From Oxytricha trifallax (lineage: Eukaryota > Ciliophora > Spirotrichea > Sporadotrichida > Oxytrichidae), in assembly GCA_000711775.1 (NCBI GenBank), contig ARYC01003333.1, positions 1-64,000 on the forward strand: a stretch of DNA of 64,000 bases, in the 5' to 3' direction. Positions within the stretch are counted from its first letter, which is position 1. Each line of letters starts with the position of its first letter. The notes beneath the pieces were generated by a model. That model ran no database searches and was not told where the DNA came from. It saw only the letters and a list, made by a program, of their open reading frames with translations. Shown here one piece after another: positions 50,200 to 60,849 of this stretch. Both the position numbers and the translations under genes were made by a program.

Positions 50200-51185
50200 T
50201 AATTATTAGGCTTGACTCTTAATTTATTAATTAATTTTTATCTGCTAATAGGTGGTCTTTATCTCTTTGGTAAGTTCGATCTTGACTTCTTAGTCGTCGT
50301 GATGAAAGAGCTTTACGCCATTTAATTTTTGATAATACATCTGAATCGTGATACAAAGATAGGGTACGAAGGGATTGTCCTCAAATAACATAATTGAGAA
50401 GATGTTTGAGCGATTAAGGATTTATAGAATATTATACTTCAATATCTCCTCCAGTCAGTCTATTCTTTATCTTTCACTACCCAGTGCTGACCACTCTCAT
50501 TGCAACTACTCTTGATCTGCTTTAATCTATGTCTTATAGTGGGCCATCTTCGTTCAAGAATCTTGAGGCACGGCTCAGGAATATGCAGCTTAAGCATGCA
50601 ATAATTATTGTGAGTTTTACTTATCTGAAGAGGAAAAACTAACGCAGCTTCCTTGATGAAAATCCATCTCACTTATTTTTAGTAATGTTAAATAGAGTAT
50701 CACTCAAAAAAGTGACCTGTAGTCCTCTAGACTGTCATTCTTTCTAATTTTAAAGATAAACAACAAATATTATATATTGACCATCTAATAGTAATATGAA
50801 TTACAAAAAGATATCTTACCATATTGTATAAATCTGCATCAGACATTTAAATTTGGAGGATTCCAGCCTTGACACACTTTGTCAGGATTCTAAATAAAGT
50901 TTTTCATATTTATTCTTGATGAATTTCACAAGAAACTAAGATAAATCTCCTCAAGCGAAATCCATTACGTACTAAAGGAATTCCACTGATTTCTAGAAAT
51001 TTTATATATTAGCAGAATGGCCATTTATAATAATTCTTATGGCATCCAAAAACCTCTCTCTTTGGCTATAAGGCATCGTTGAATTTTTGTATCTTGCTTG
51101 AATGTCGTTTGATTCTCTCTAAAATTGGGATCATGAACTATCAATTTCTAAAGTCATTTCATTTATTTTTAAGTTGAACTGCTGA
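50200..51185 (-). CDS. candidate gene, possible kinase-like hinge motif
   Basis: One minus frame (first bases with remainder 1) is favoured both at 50221-50560 (G at positions 1/2/3: 28/25/11) and at 50941-51000 (7/2/4). From high to low coordinate it reads SQRERFLDAIRIIINGHSAN near 51070, FLQYVMDFA then TGA then GDLSQFLVKF near 50970, MDFHQGSCVSFSSSDKQNSQ at 50668 and NPFVPYLCITIQMYYQKLNG near 50370. YVMDFA.GDL resembles the hinge of protein kinases (Y.VMEY..GDL), preceded at the right distance by H..NI, but no catalytic loop or glycine loop was found, so the kinase idea is weak. TGA codons fall where Trp reads well. The 70-residue standard-code frame at 50460-50672 is an alternative frame. 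Confidence 0.42.
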
Positions 51186-53115
51186 AATAAATTCTTAAAG
51201 TTTAATCAACAATAGTCTAATCAATCTTGTTGTTCTCTAAAGCTTCTGTATTAGTCTTTTAGCTAGTCATTCACGGAAATAGCACTCTCTCCATTATTTT
51301 GATTTAAATTTTTACTTGCAGATAACTTTCTTGTTTATTCGTATTTTCTGAGTCAAGAATGGCTTCAACTGTTTCGCAGATATCTTCAGATAGGTAGTAA
51401 TAACTGAATAGGATTACGAGTAAGCTTTTAAAGCGTTTATGGAAGAAGATGACATGAAGTGTTAAAAGTTAAAAGGCATGCAACTCTGAGGCAAGTAGCG
51501 GGAGCAGGATCGAGAGTGACAACTTCGCCGAAGATGATTAACAGCTCTTATTTACAGATGACATCCTGTAATCTTTAACCAGCATCCTTAAAGGTAACAG
51601 AAGGAGAAATAAATTTTAATTAAATATATTTAATACTATAAATTTCTAATAAATTAGTAGTAATAGTATAGAGTTTTATTAAAAAGTAGCTTGCTAATAA
51701 TTAAATGAGTTAACAACAATTTAATTAATTTAAAAAATAATCTCTCTTATTCTAACAGCTATATCTCAATTATAAACATGAAGAAAATAAATTTGAAATG
51801 CAAAATTAAATGATTGTTATAAAAATTGGCGTAATCACATTTAATATCAGAATTATGATTATCACCCTCAGCACATGTTGTAAATGAGGACTAGTAAAAG
51901 TGAAATAGTCTGAAAATATTCTATTTTATACATGGAAAAAGCCCAAGGAGTAGTCTGTGATACCTGAATATATTGTTTCTGAATTCTCCGTCCTCAATTA
52001 TCTCATATGAATCAATCTTAAGTTAAATTAATTAAAAATTTCATTAGTTTTGTTCAGAATATTTCTTGAATTCTTAAAGCAGGTCAATTTATTTATGTTT
52101 TTAATTAAGTAACTCAACATTTTCTATTCGAAGCATGCTTGTATATTTTGATGACTTAATTTCATCTAATAAATTTATTATATTTTAATAAAATATTCAA
52201 TTTATAGAGTTTGTTAATAGATTTGCTTATATTTTTGCATTTCTAAGAACTTATTGTATAAAGACAAATAAACTAAGTGTTTTTCATATTATAGTAACAA
52301 TATTATTACCTATTCATACTACATTTTACTTGATGCTTAAAGTCTATTTGTTGTTGCTAAACATTAACCCATTTTAAGTTAACTTACAACATATAAGTAT
52401 CATTTAGTTATAGTAATACCAATTCCTTAATTTACAGTTTTAAACAATTTGTTTTTATTTTGTAGTTAACGACGCTCATAAATTATTGAAGTTTTAATAT
52501 ATTATATATTTTATCGAGTGCAAATGCTATTTACTTGCCCTATTTTATTAATGACATTTAACTTTTATTGTAAGCATAGTCGATCATGCACATTATAAGT
52601 TAAAAATGATTTGATAATCCAATTTATTTGATTGGCCTTAGTTGAAATTTTGTCATTTAATATTGGAACCATAATATAGTGAATTAATTTAGCTTTATGA
52701 ATAAAATGACATTTTTTATAATGCTTATTCAAGTTAAATGCTTAATTATTTATTCATATAGTAAATAATATGTTTTAAGCTGCTGCTAATATCATGGTTT
52801 TTAGAAGCAATTCACTGACAAATTCATCATTATTTCACTTGTTCAATAAGTTTTTTCTCATAAATATGATTATAAAGCAAGTTTAAAACAATATATAACA
52901 ATATAATTCTCACAATATTACTTTTATTTCATGTTTGAACTTGCTAAAATCACATGAATTAAATAATTTATAGAAAATATATACTGTAAAAGATAATGAT
53001 GTTAAAATACTATTTTGAGTCTAAATAAGAGGGTAAGATTTTGTAAATTACTCATTTCTTTTTAACTATATTTTTGTTGGACTTTAAATTGCTTTAATTA
53101 AAATTAATTGTCTAT

Positions 53116-53146
<31 letters not shown>

Positions 53147-55295
53147 TTTGTAATTGCAGCTAATCTATAGAATTTGTTCATATTAATACCAACTATTACA
53201 GTAGATATCATGATTTAAAGTTTGTCAATAATTAAAAATTAAGAAGCAAACAAACATTATCACACAAAAGATATGAGATGTTGCCTTCTATGCTTCTAAA
53301 TTCAGAATATTTAGAGAATTAAGTTATCTTTGGGTTTTTGTAATCATTCATCATAGCTGCTTCTAGTTGTAAATAGGCAACAATTTTCATAATATTCATT
53401 TGTACACTATACATTCATGAATTTAGATTTTTATGTCCATGAATCCTTAATATCATGCTTATGCCTACCTCATTTAAAAAGATTACAGCATTTAACATTA
53501 AATAAACATTGACGTCCCACTCCGTCAATCACTTGTGAATCAGTCACTTTACTTTATCAAAATGTTTATTGGCTACTTCATTAGTTTTTTATCTTTAAGT
53601 TTTAGAAGTCTTTGCTGTAATAATAATGAATTAATCCTAAAATTTGTAATGTAAACTGCTTATTTAAGCATTCTAGATATTCAGAGTTTGAATAATATAT
53701 TTTATGCTCTGATTTCTTTAAGAATACTACTTAAGTTGATTGAAAAAATACTCTATATAAAATCAAGTATATTGTTAAAGAGATTGATCAAGATAGAAAG
53801 ATTTAAAAATTAATATGTCTAATTTGATTTTATGTTGAAAGAGGTGGTAATTCGCTAACAATTATACTCTTCTAAAATTATGTCAAAATATAAACATTTT
53901 CTTCAGTAATTTACAATTTTAGAGCAGATAGGTCTGCTTATAATTTAACTGAAGCCTAAAAAGACTCAAACTATATTAATAACATTAAATCAGAGAGAGA
54001 GAGATTTTATCAATAAAGTAATGCGTAAGAATTTATAATTAAATTATTATAAATATTATGGTTGACATTACCTTACTCTTTATTTATTACAATATACTAT
54101 ATATTAAAGTCTTTCTCTTCTCAATAAATATCTAAATAAAATAATCAAATGATCATATTTAAAAAATATTCCTAGTAAAATACATCAACAAACATTACAA
54201 CTGATGTATTATTTTGTACTTTTATGATTATAGTTTGTAATATTGGAACTATTTCCATAACTATATATTTGACTATAATTTAAACACCTCTACTTGATAT
54301 AATATTGATTGATTATAATTAATTTTTCTTAAATTTATTGTTTAACTAAATTAAAATCTTTTAATTTTAATAGATTATAAGATGAATCAATTAGGGAAAA
54401 ACCTTAAATCTAAATTTATCGTTATACAGTATATTAAAAAGAAATAAACCTAATAACATTCTCTGATTTTTAACTTTCAAGCAATAGAGATTATTAAATG
54501 CTATCAAGATAATTTGTGAACTAATCGAACATAGAATCTATTTATATTTATTTTCAAAGATCACAACTTACTTAAATTTGAAAATTTACAGAACAAAGAA
54601 TGTCTAACTTATCTTTTGAATTTTAATCATAAAAACTCTAGCAAGAAAATTTATTAAGAAGTTCAAATATCAATAAGAAAAGGAAATTCATTGAAATGTA
54701 CTATTTTAGAGCAAAAAGTAGTTATAAATTCTTAATGATTTAACACTAAAATTAATTAAATATTGTTTAGCAGCCTTGAATCCTCCCTTACTTATCATAC
54801 GATAGTAGAAAAATTTAGCATTACCTTAATAAAAGACTAGACTGTCAGAATATATAATAAGAATATAGTTTATTATTACTTGATTTATCGAAACTCCTGC
54901 TATTATTGATACACTGAAGTCTCGAAAGTTAAATTAAATTTATGTGATGTATAATCTCTAGCAGCAACAAACACAGAGTGCTATATTCCTTGCAAATGAT
55001 TCATCATTGACTTTTTGTTAAAGATGTCAATAAGATAGATAATTATTATAAAATTAGAGTTAAAACACAGGTTAACCTACCAATTAGTTACAAAGCAAAG
55101 AACTCGATGCACTTTTAATAAATGAATTGAAGATGAAGAATAATGCTTTAAAACAACAAACCTGAGAACTACAGCATAATATAATTGAGTGCTTTGAGTT
55201 GTTAAATTCAATGCATTTATGGATAATAGCGAGAATTGGTAAATATATTTTGATATGAATTTAAATAATAATTATTCGTATAGAGTGAAGCATAA
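51186..55295. other. mostly A+T-rich, no supported gene; one microsatellite
   Basis: 51240-51600 is less A+T rich and may continue the preceding minus-strand gene upstream in other frames. The rest is A/T rich with no bias I could establish. A (TTTA)n microsatellite lies at 53113-53149. Confidence 0.4.
53113..53149. repeat. TTTA microsatellite, about 9 copies
   Basis: Uninterrupted TATTTATTTATT run between TTGTC and GTAATTGCAG. It lies in A+T-rich DNA and has no evident function. Confidence 0.95.
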
Positions 55296-55301
55296 ATGGT
55301 A

Positions 55302-55560
55302 TCAAGGAACAGCTTTATCATTTTTCCAGTATCCTTCGTATTTTGCTCCATCTGGCCATACTTACTTTATTGTTCCCATCTTTTCCAGTGTAACTTGAGC
55401 TTTCGGTCTCCTGACGTAGCCACTTCTGCTGGTAAGTATTGCTGAAATAAAATATTTTTAGATATGTTTTTTTGTAACTTACAAATTTTAGTGAATAACC
55501 AGCCTCTCCAGCAACACCATCTTTAGGTTTTCATTCATTCTTAATTAATTTCATTTTAAT
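55302..55560 (-). CDS. MORN-repeat protein fragment
   Basis: The minus strand at 55367-55311 reads KQVWPDGAKYEGYWKNDKA, a clear MORN unit (YEG.W core, preceded by the WPDG common in ciliate MORN proteins). The Gln is encoded by TAA. MORN repeats bind lipids or proteins and sit in membrane-linked or cytoskeletal proteins. Upstream pieces read YTGKDGNNK (another MORN-like YTG) in a neighbouring frame and GEAGYSLKF before a candidate 41-nt intron. A TGA follows at 55304-55302. Only one to two units are present, whereas MORN proteins usually have six or more, and the frame changes between units. This is probably a partial or decayed copy. It is paralogous to 20085-20305 around the intron. Confidence 0.62.
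55442..55482 (-). other. possible 41-nt intron in the MORN fragment
   Basis: Minus strand GTAAGTTAC at the start and TTATTTCAG at the end. Same boundaries and similar interior as 20259-20220. Confidence 0.45.
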
Positions 55561-55969
55561 TTATCGATTTTCTATTATAAATTGTAATTAACCTTATAAT
55601 TCGCAATAGAATTTTATTATGATATATAAAATGAAAAATAGATGCTTAATATGTTTTAATAAACAAGAATACTTATTGAAATATTTAAATATTGTCACAG
55701 TTTCATTTATTCCATTAGCCTTCTCTAACATCTCCATCTGCTTAAATTAGATTTCTTTTTTTTCTGTTTTTAGACTGCTCACTATATTTTGTGTTCTTGT
55801 ACTCCTCTGATCTTACCAAATTGGCACTCAATAAATATTATTTTCTGATAAAACTTTTGTAGCTTAGATTTTGCTAATGAGCAGTCTCCATTAGCATCAA
55901 CATCACAAAGTTAGCATGTTTCAATTGATCATTTTATAATAATTTATAATAATCAACCAATTATTTTCC

Positions 55970-56272
55970 GTTTTGGCCAAACAAGTATTGTTTAAATCAA
56001 AGTACTTATTTACCTTCAATGAATCTTTGAGATTTTTACTACACCGGTATGAGATAGTGCTTGTTGAGGTTAATGCTTCTCAAATGGTTGCCTTCCTCAA
56101 ATATTATTCCAATATCTATTGGAATCTTTTAAGCATAAGTGGAATGTTTGACCAATTGCATGAGAAAAAATCATCTCAATTAAAGCAAATGCATATACAA
56201 GAAAGTAAAGCAGTTGCTTAATTAAGTCATATTAAGTATGGTGGAGATTAATATTAGTTAAATTGCTTATGA
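55970..56272 (+). CDS. small gene candidate, unrecognised
   Basis: Opens in frame upstream of 55973 and runs 82 codons without a standard stop: AKQVLFKSKYLFTFNESLRF, then YEIVLVEVNASQMVAFLKYY and a Lys/Gln-rich tail KKSSQLKQMHIQESKAVA, to TAA at 56219. If that TAA is Gln it continues to a TGA at 56270-56272. First-position G is high (GAG GTT AAT GCT, GAA AGT AAA GCA GTT GCT). No ATG was found at the front, so it is an exon or a gene with its start in the A+T-rich DNA upstream. Function unknown. Confidence 0.5.
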
Positions 56273-57240
56273 TCATATAGCATACAACTTAAAATAATTA
56301 TTTTAATTATTTTCAGTTTTTACTAGCATTCATTAAGTTAACTCCACTTAACATAAATGCTTAGACATTAATAAATTATTATTTATCTAGCAGGCTGATG
56401 TAATAGCTGATTAAACAACACAGAATAAATGTTAGTTAAGGATTAAAATATCCATCTTTAGTTGTTCATAAGAACTAAAATAGCATCATGATCGAAAACG
56501 AAGATTAAGTGAATATAAAGATGACGATAATGAGAAAAAGTGAATAAAATTATGATTTATACCTAGACTTGCTCAATCGCAACACTACAATAATTGGAAA
56601 GTTTATTGGTATTCATTTTAAATAACTTATAAATTGTAGTTGCTCAACTAATATAATTATTTTATTAAATTTAACTTAAAATATAAATATTTTCATAATT
56701 TTTATTGCATAATTATGAAAAAATTGGAAAATAAAACTAATAAACTTGATATATTATTATAAATCAATAAGCGTTGAATCAAAATAGGCAATAAAGAACA
56801 TAAAATGCTGGTGTATAATTCAGATGATGATAAGATTAAGAACAATATCAACAACAAATTAAATAATCTTAGCTATCAACTGGTAAAAGATCGTTTAAAA
56901 ACAAACAAAATTATATATTAATATTGCATTTGTTAAATTATATAATAGAATGTGTTTACACATTATAATGATACCAATGACTCTTTATGATAAGCGATGC
57001 AATTAATAATGAATGATAAAATTAATATACTTGAATAAATAAATTAAACTATTTGTAATTATAATATAGTACTCTATAAAAAATATGCTGTTGTCATTTG
57101 ATAAATAAAGAAAGCATTTAAATTTGAGGTCAAATTTAGTTATAAAAATCCACATTAAATCCGATCTTAAATGTTAGAAATGATTAAATAAAACACAAAA
57201 GATATATAATTACTGTAAATTAAAATTCCCTCTAATAATA
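56273..57240. other. A+T-rich spacer, nothing identified
   Basis: No repeat, RNA gene or bias recognised. Confidence 0.45.
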
Positions 57241-57249
57241 AAATTCATG

Positions 57250-58690
57250 GCATTCTAATGAAAGTCCAAATATCATGATTGAGGCCACCTATACATTTCC
57301 TACCATCTCTATTGCATTCATACGATCTTAGAATCTTTTTTTTACATTACTTGATGCTGTGGCTCTCTCAAATCGTAATTATAGAGAAATTATTGAGATT
57401 TTGGTAAATAGCTCTATTCAAGAGCCTGTGGATTCTACTCCTCCATCGACTGACTCCTCTAACCCCAGTTTCTTTTTATCTTTTAAAAGGCATGTCTTGA
57501 AGTGGTCTAGTATCGTTCTTAGACTAAAGAGGACGGCCCAAGAAAAGGTTGCACTAATAATTTCTATATCATCTTTCGGAGCAACTACTTACTTCAATAC
57601 TTATTCTGGAATTAGAGCTTTTCCATTTTCTTTATAGCAGCAGCATGCTTTTTCATCTTCTCAAATTGCTCTTTGTTTACTTAGTGATATTTATCTTCTT
57701 GATCTGAATGGCTTCAAGCTTAACTCAATCATTTTCTGCAAATATTTATGATATGTTTTGTCTCCTTTTGTGTTTTAAAGCTGCCTAAGCATCCATTTCT
57801 AACCTCTACCAACACTCTTGCCTATTAATTATTTTGCTCTTAATTTTCTTGGGTACTTTTGGGTATTAGTCCTTCTTGCTGTGTTTTACTTTCATTCGGT
57901 TACCACTTTACTTTATCACATTTTATCCCTTTCTAAAACGTTACAATTCTTGTTTAACCGACTTTCTCTTTTTAGAGGGAGGATTGTCTGCTCTAATAGC
58001 CATTATACCAATGTAATACCCTTAGTGGTACCATTGATAGTGTTAGTCTCCTCATGAGTAATTTCAATAGGTCTATCCTCCGCATAATCTAATAATTACC
58101 AATTGCCAACATCTTTACTACGCTTGTTGTATGACTTTATTTTTGAGATTTATTTAATCCATTTTCTAGTGTAGTTTTTAACACCATAATTTAAATTATG
58201 AATTTGTTATCTGTATTGTTGGTATCCAATAGATCTCACCACCCTTGGTCTATATTATCCTTCATACTATGAAAGATAATTCCCAAGAAGGAATTTGTGT
58301 AAATTTTGCTGGACCATTAATCGATGTTAGGGCCGGAGAATAGAAACGGAAGGTTCTTGTAGCAGTAAGCCCCTCCCAAGGCATCTTCAACTTTCTTTTT
58401 TTAAACATGTGAGTTCTTGATTCTTAAAATGCATGAACATTCTTAAATGAATCAAATAATGCTCCACCAGCAACCATATTGTTGCAGTTATAAAACATGT
58501 TAAAGAAGATAAGTCCTGTTTACCCGGTTGGCAATATGCTTTTTTTAAAGATACTTGCGGAGACAACTATTTACTGTTATAAATATCAGTTGAAATTCCT
58601 GTTGATAGATTTTAGGAATTATAATAATATTTTAGCCTCATCGCCAAAGTTAAAAGATTTGGCGATGAAAGAGTTAAATATATAATTAAA
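57250..58690 (-). CDS. long candidate gene, basic coiled-coil-rich protein, with one frame change
   Basis: A less A+T-rich block read on the minus strand. At 57661-57900 one frame is favoured (G+C 11/4/4 and 10/7/4 at positions 1/2/3) and reads NQQARVLVEVRNGCLGSFK and EDKYHQVNKEQFEKMKKHAA, a likely coiled coil. At 57421-57640 the next frame is favoured (10/7/3 and 9/6/4) and reads ENGKALIPEQVLKQVV and LLKDKKKLGLEESVDGG. The change lies near 57650. Above 58000 the first frame remains readable (KMLAIGNYQIMRRIDLLKLL near 58110) but line tallies are flat. Antisense standard-code frames at 57359-57637, 57818-58057 and 58497-58685 are hydrophobic mirrors and are rejected. No family recognised; single gene, decayed gene or assembly indel are all possible. 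Confidence 0.42.
58638..58668. other. perfect 11-bp hairpin
   Basis: TCATCGCCAAA (58638-58648) and TTTGGCGATGA (58658-58668) are exact complements around a 9-base loop. It lies at the upstream edge of the minus-strand gene candidate and could be an RNA structure or chance. Confidence 0.7.
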
Positions 58691-59234
58691 ATTGTTATAA
58701 ATTTTGCTAAAATATGTATACATTTTTAATTAATTTCGAAAAGCTTATTTAATAAAATGTATCAAATTTGTATTTACTATAAAAGAGACTAATAGTGAAA
58801 TATAGAACATGCTTCTTAATTCAAGCTAAGTTTTTATATTTATTTTTATAAAAATTATCTTTTAAACTAGTTAGAATAACCAACGATCAAACTATAATAG
58901 AAACATATTCTATTTATTCATGAATTTATTTTATTTGTAAATAATAAAGTTTTATCATTGTTATAAAATCATGATCAAACAACTTATAAATTAACTTATT
59001 ATCCCTAATTAATGATAATATTAATAATAGATATTTTATCACAAATTAATAGTTTAAAGACAAAAGATCACTAAATTACTATTAAGATTTTAAATGTTAT
59101 AATATACATATATAGATTAAAGAAAAATAATTTAATAGAATTTAAGTATTTAATAAGTTTTAAAATTAATCAACCTAAATTAAACTTAATTATATTTTGA
59201 CATAAAATTTAAACAAATAGGGTATTTAACATAA

Positions 59235-59990
59235 TCACAATAATTGTTAAATCAAATACATAAAGATTTTTAACCATTTTTTGAAAGAGTGATTAGAATT
59301 CTTCAGAATACAATTAAGTGGGCTTAAATTATTTAAGAATCTGCCTATAATCTCTTGAACAAATTTTTCCCTTGTTTAGTAAATCATTTAATCATAATCG
59401 ATGTCCTAAAAACTTTCATACTATTTTTGTAACTTTTTTTTATATTCTCGATAGAAGTTGAGGTAAGTGCATTAATTGTCACATAACTTTGGAATAAAAT
59501 TTAATGAGTTGCTATCCTTATCAACATCGTTTCCTACATTTAGGAAATAGTTGTCTTTATTCTCCGGTTCCTCTATAGATTAAAAACTCTTTTTTCAACA
59601 TTACTTAAAATTAGGAGTGAAAGTCTTTACTTTTTTATATTCTAATTTTTGCATCTTTTCAGATATTGCTATCGTGCTATAGTTAAAAATCATACTTGCC
59701 ATTTTAAAGAGTTTTGTGATAGGCGGTGCGTTTTGTTAGTAGACCTTGACATCAATCTGCTCAAATTTTGTGACAATTAACAATTTCTCAGCTCCATCAA
59801 TTGCCCAATCCACCCAACAAAGTTTGATTCAGTATTCAATGTTTTGGCTCATATTGTTCATATCTTTTCCATCTAATCAAGTATTAAAACTCATTTTCTG
59901 ACTTACATGAATCTGGTGTCTTGCTTATATCACATTGAAGTTGCTCTTTTCAAGTTTTTTCATTATATAGCCCTTAGAAGCTTTAGAAAT
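59235..59990 (-). CDS. candidate gene, hydrophilic protein, unrecognised
   Basis: One minus frame (first bases with remainder 2) holds for about 250 codons. It reads MKKLEKSNFNVIQARHQ from the ATG at 59963, LCWVDWAIDGAEKLLIVTKF near 59790 and SIEEPENKDNYFLNVGND near 59575. Plus-strand C, which is coding-strand G, falls 9/1/3 at positions 1/2/3 in line 59521 and 9/4/5 in line 59761, so the same frame is supported on both sides of an in-frame TGA at 59597-59595. Another TGA is at 59831-59829. Many TAA/TAG read as Gln. The end at TGA 59237-59235 is a guess. No domain recognised. Confidence 0.45.
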
Positions 59991-60350
59991 TTTTCTATTT
60001 TAAATTATTTTTTGCAACTCTAATTTAAGATTGATGATTAAAATTAAAACAATTGTGTATTAAACTAAATTATAGTAATAATTTAGCTGTTGAATATTAG
60101 AACAAGCTTTTAATGGTTGACTTGAATATTAGCTCAAATAATTGTATTAACTTAAACTTAAAAGAATGATCGATACTAATGTAACTTTGCCATAAATTCT
60201 TCATCTTGAACAGATTCAGCATCTTTCGAAAGAATAGCCAAGTCTGTATTGACCTCTCATCTCATGGACAAACAAGTGTCCTAATTGATGAATAAAGATC
60301 GACTCGAGAAATTTTGAATCTTAAGAGTGTATGGTTACTGGATTCGCGCT
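59991..60350. other. spacer before foldback element 2, nothing identified
   Basis: No feature recognised. The minus frame of the preceding gene is open into it, so its 5' part may lie here. Confidence 0.4.
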
Positions 60351-60849
60351 AAGTCATACTAATTTTATCGAATTCAATCAAAAATAGAAAATTAAATATT
60401 CAAATACATTTTCAAACCGAAGAATTAACTAAAATATCATAATTATTGGTGAATAATTTAATCTAATCAATTTTGAACATTTTTGATTTTAATATTAAAA
60501 TAAATATATATTTTTAGGAACTCTATCGCAGATTTTTATGAATATATCTGCTTTACGAAAGAGTACCTTATTTTACTAAAATAAAAATATTTTCTATTAA
60601 ATAAAATTCTGTATTTATTAAATTATTTAATTTAATTAATATAATTAAGGTACTATATCGCAAAACAGGCTTATCCATAAAACTACGATAGAGTACCTAA
60701 AATTATATATTTATTAAAATTTTAAGATCAAAAATATACAAAGTTGATTAGATTAAATTATTTACCTATAAATATGCAACGAATTCTTCGGTTTTTTTAT
60801 GGATTTAAATATTTAATTTTCTTGAATTCGACCAAAATGCTAGTGATTT
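60351..60849. repeat. foldback element 2: 200-bp imperfect inverted arms
   Basis: Arms 60351-60571 and 60646-60849 are inverted copies with scattered mismatches. Shared pieces are AAACCGAAGAATT, AATAATTTAATCTAATCAA and GAACTCTATCGCAG against GGTACTCTATCGTAG. The centre is about 75 bp of A/T-rich DNA. The arms are more diverged than in element 1, hence older. No target duplication seen. Confidence 0.85.

Noticed and set aside
57359-58057. Plus-strand frames of 92 and 79 residues
   Set aside because: Hydrophobic mirror of minus-strand sequence that shows the expected codon-position gradient; no ATG at the first one.
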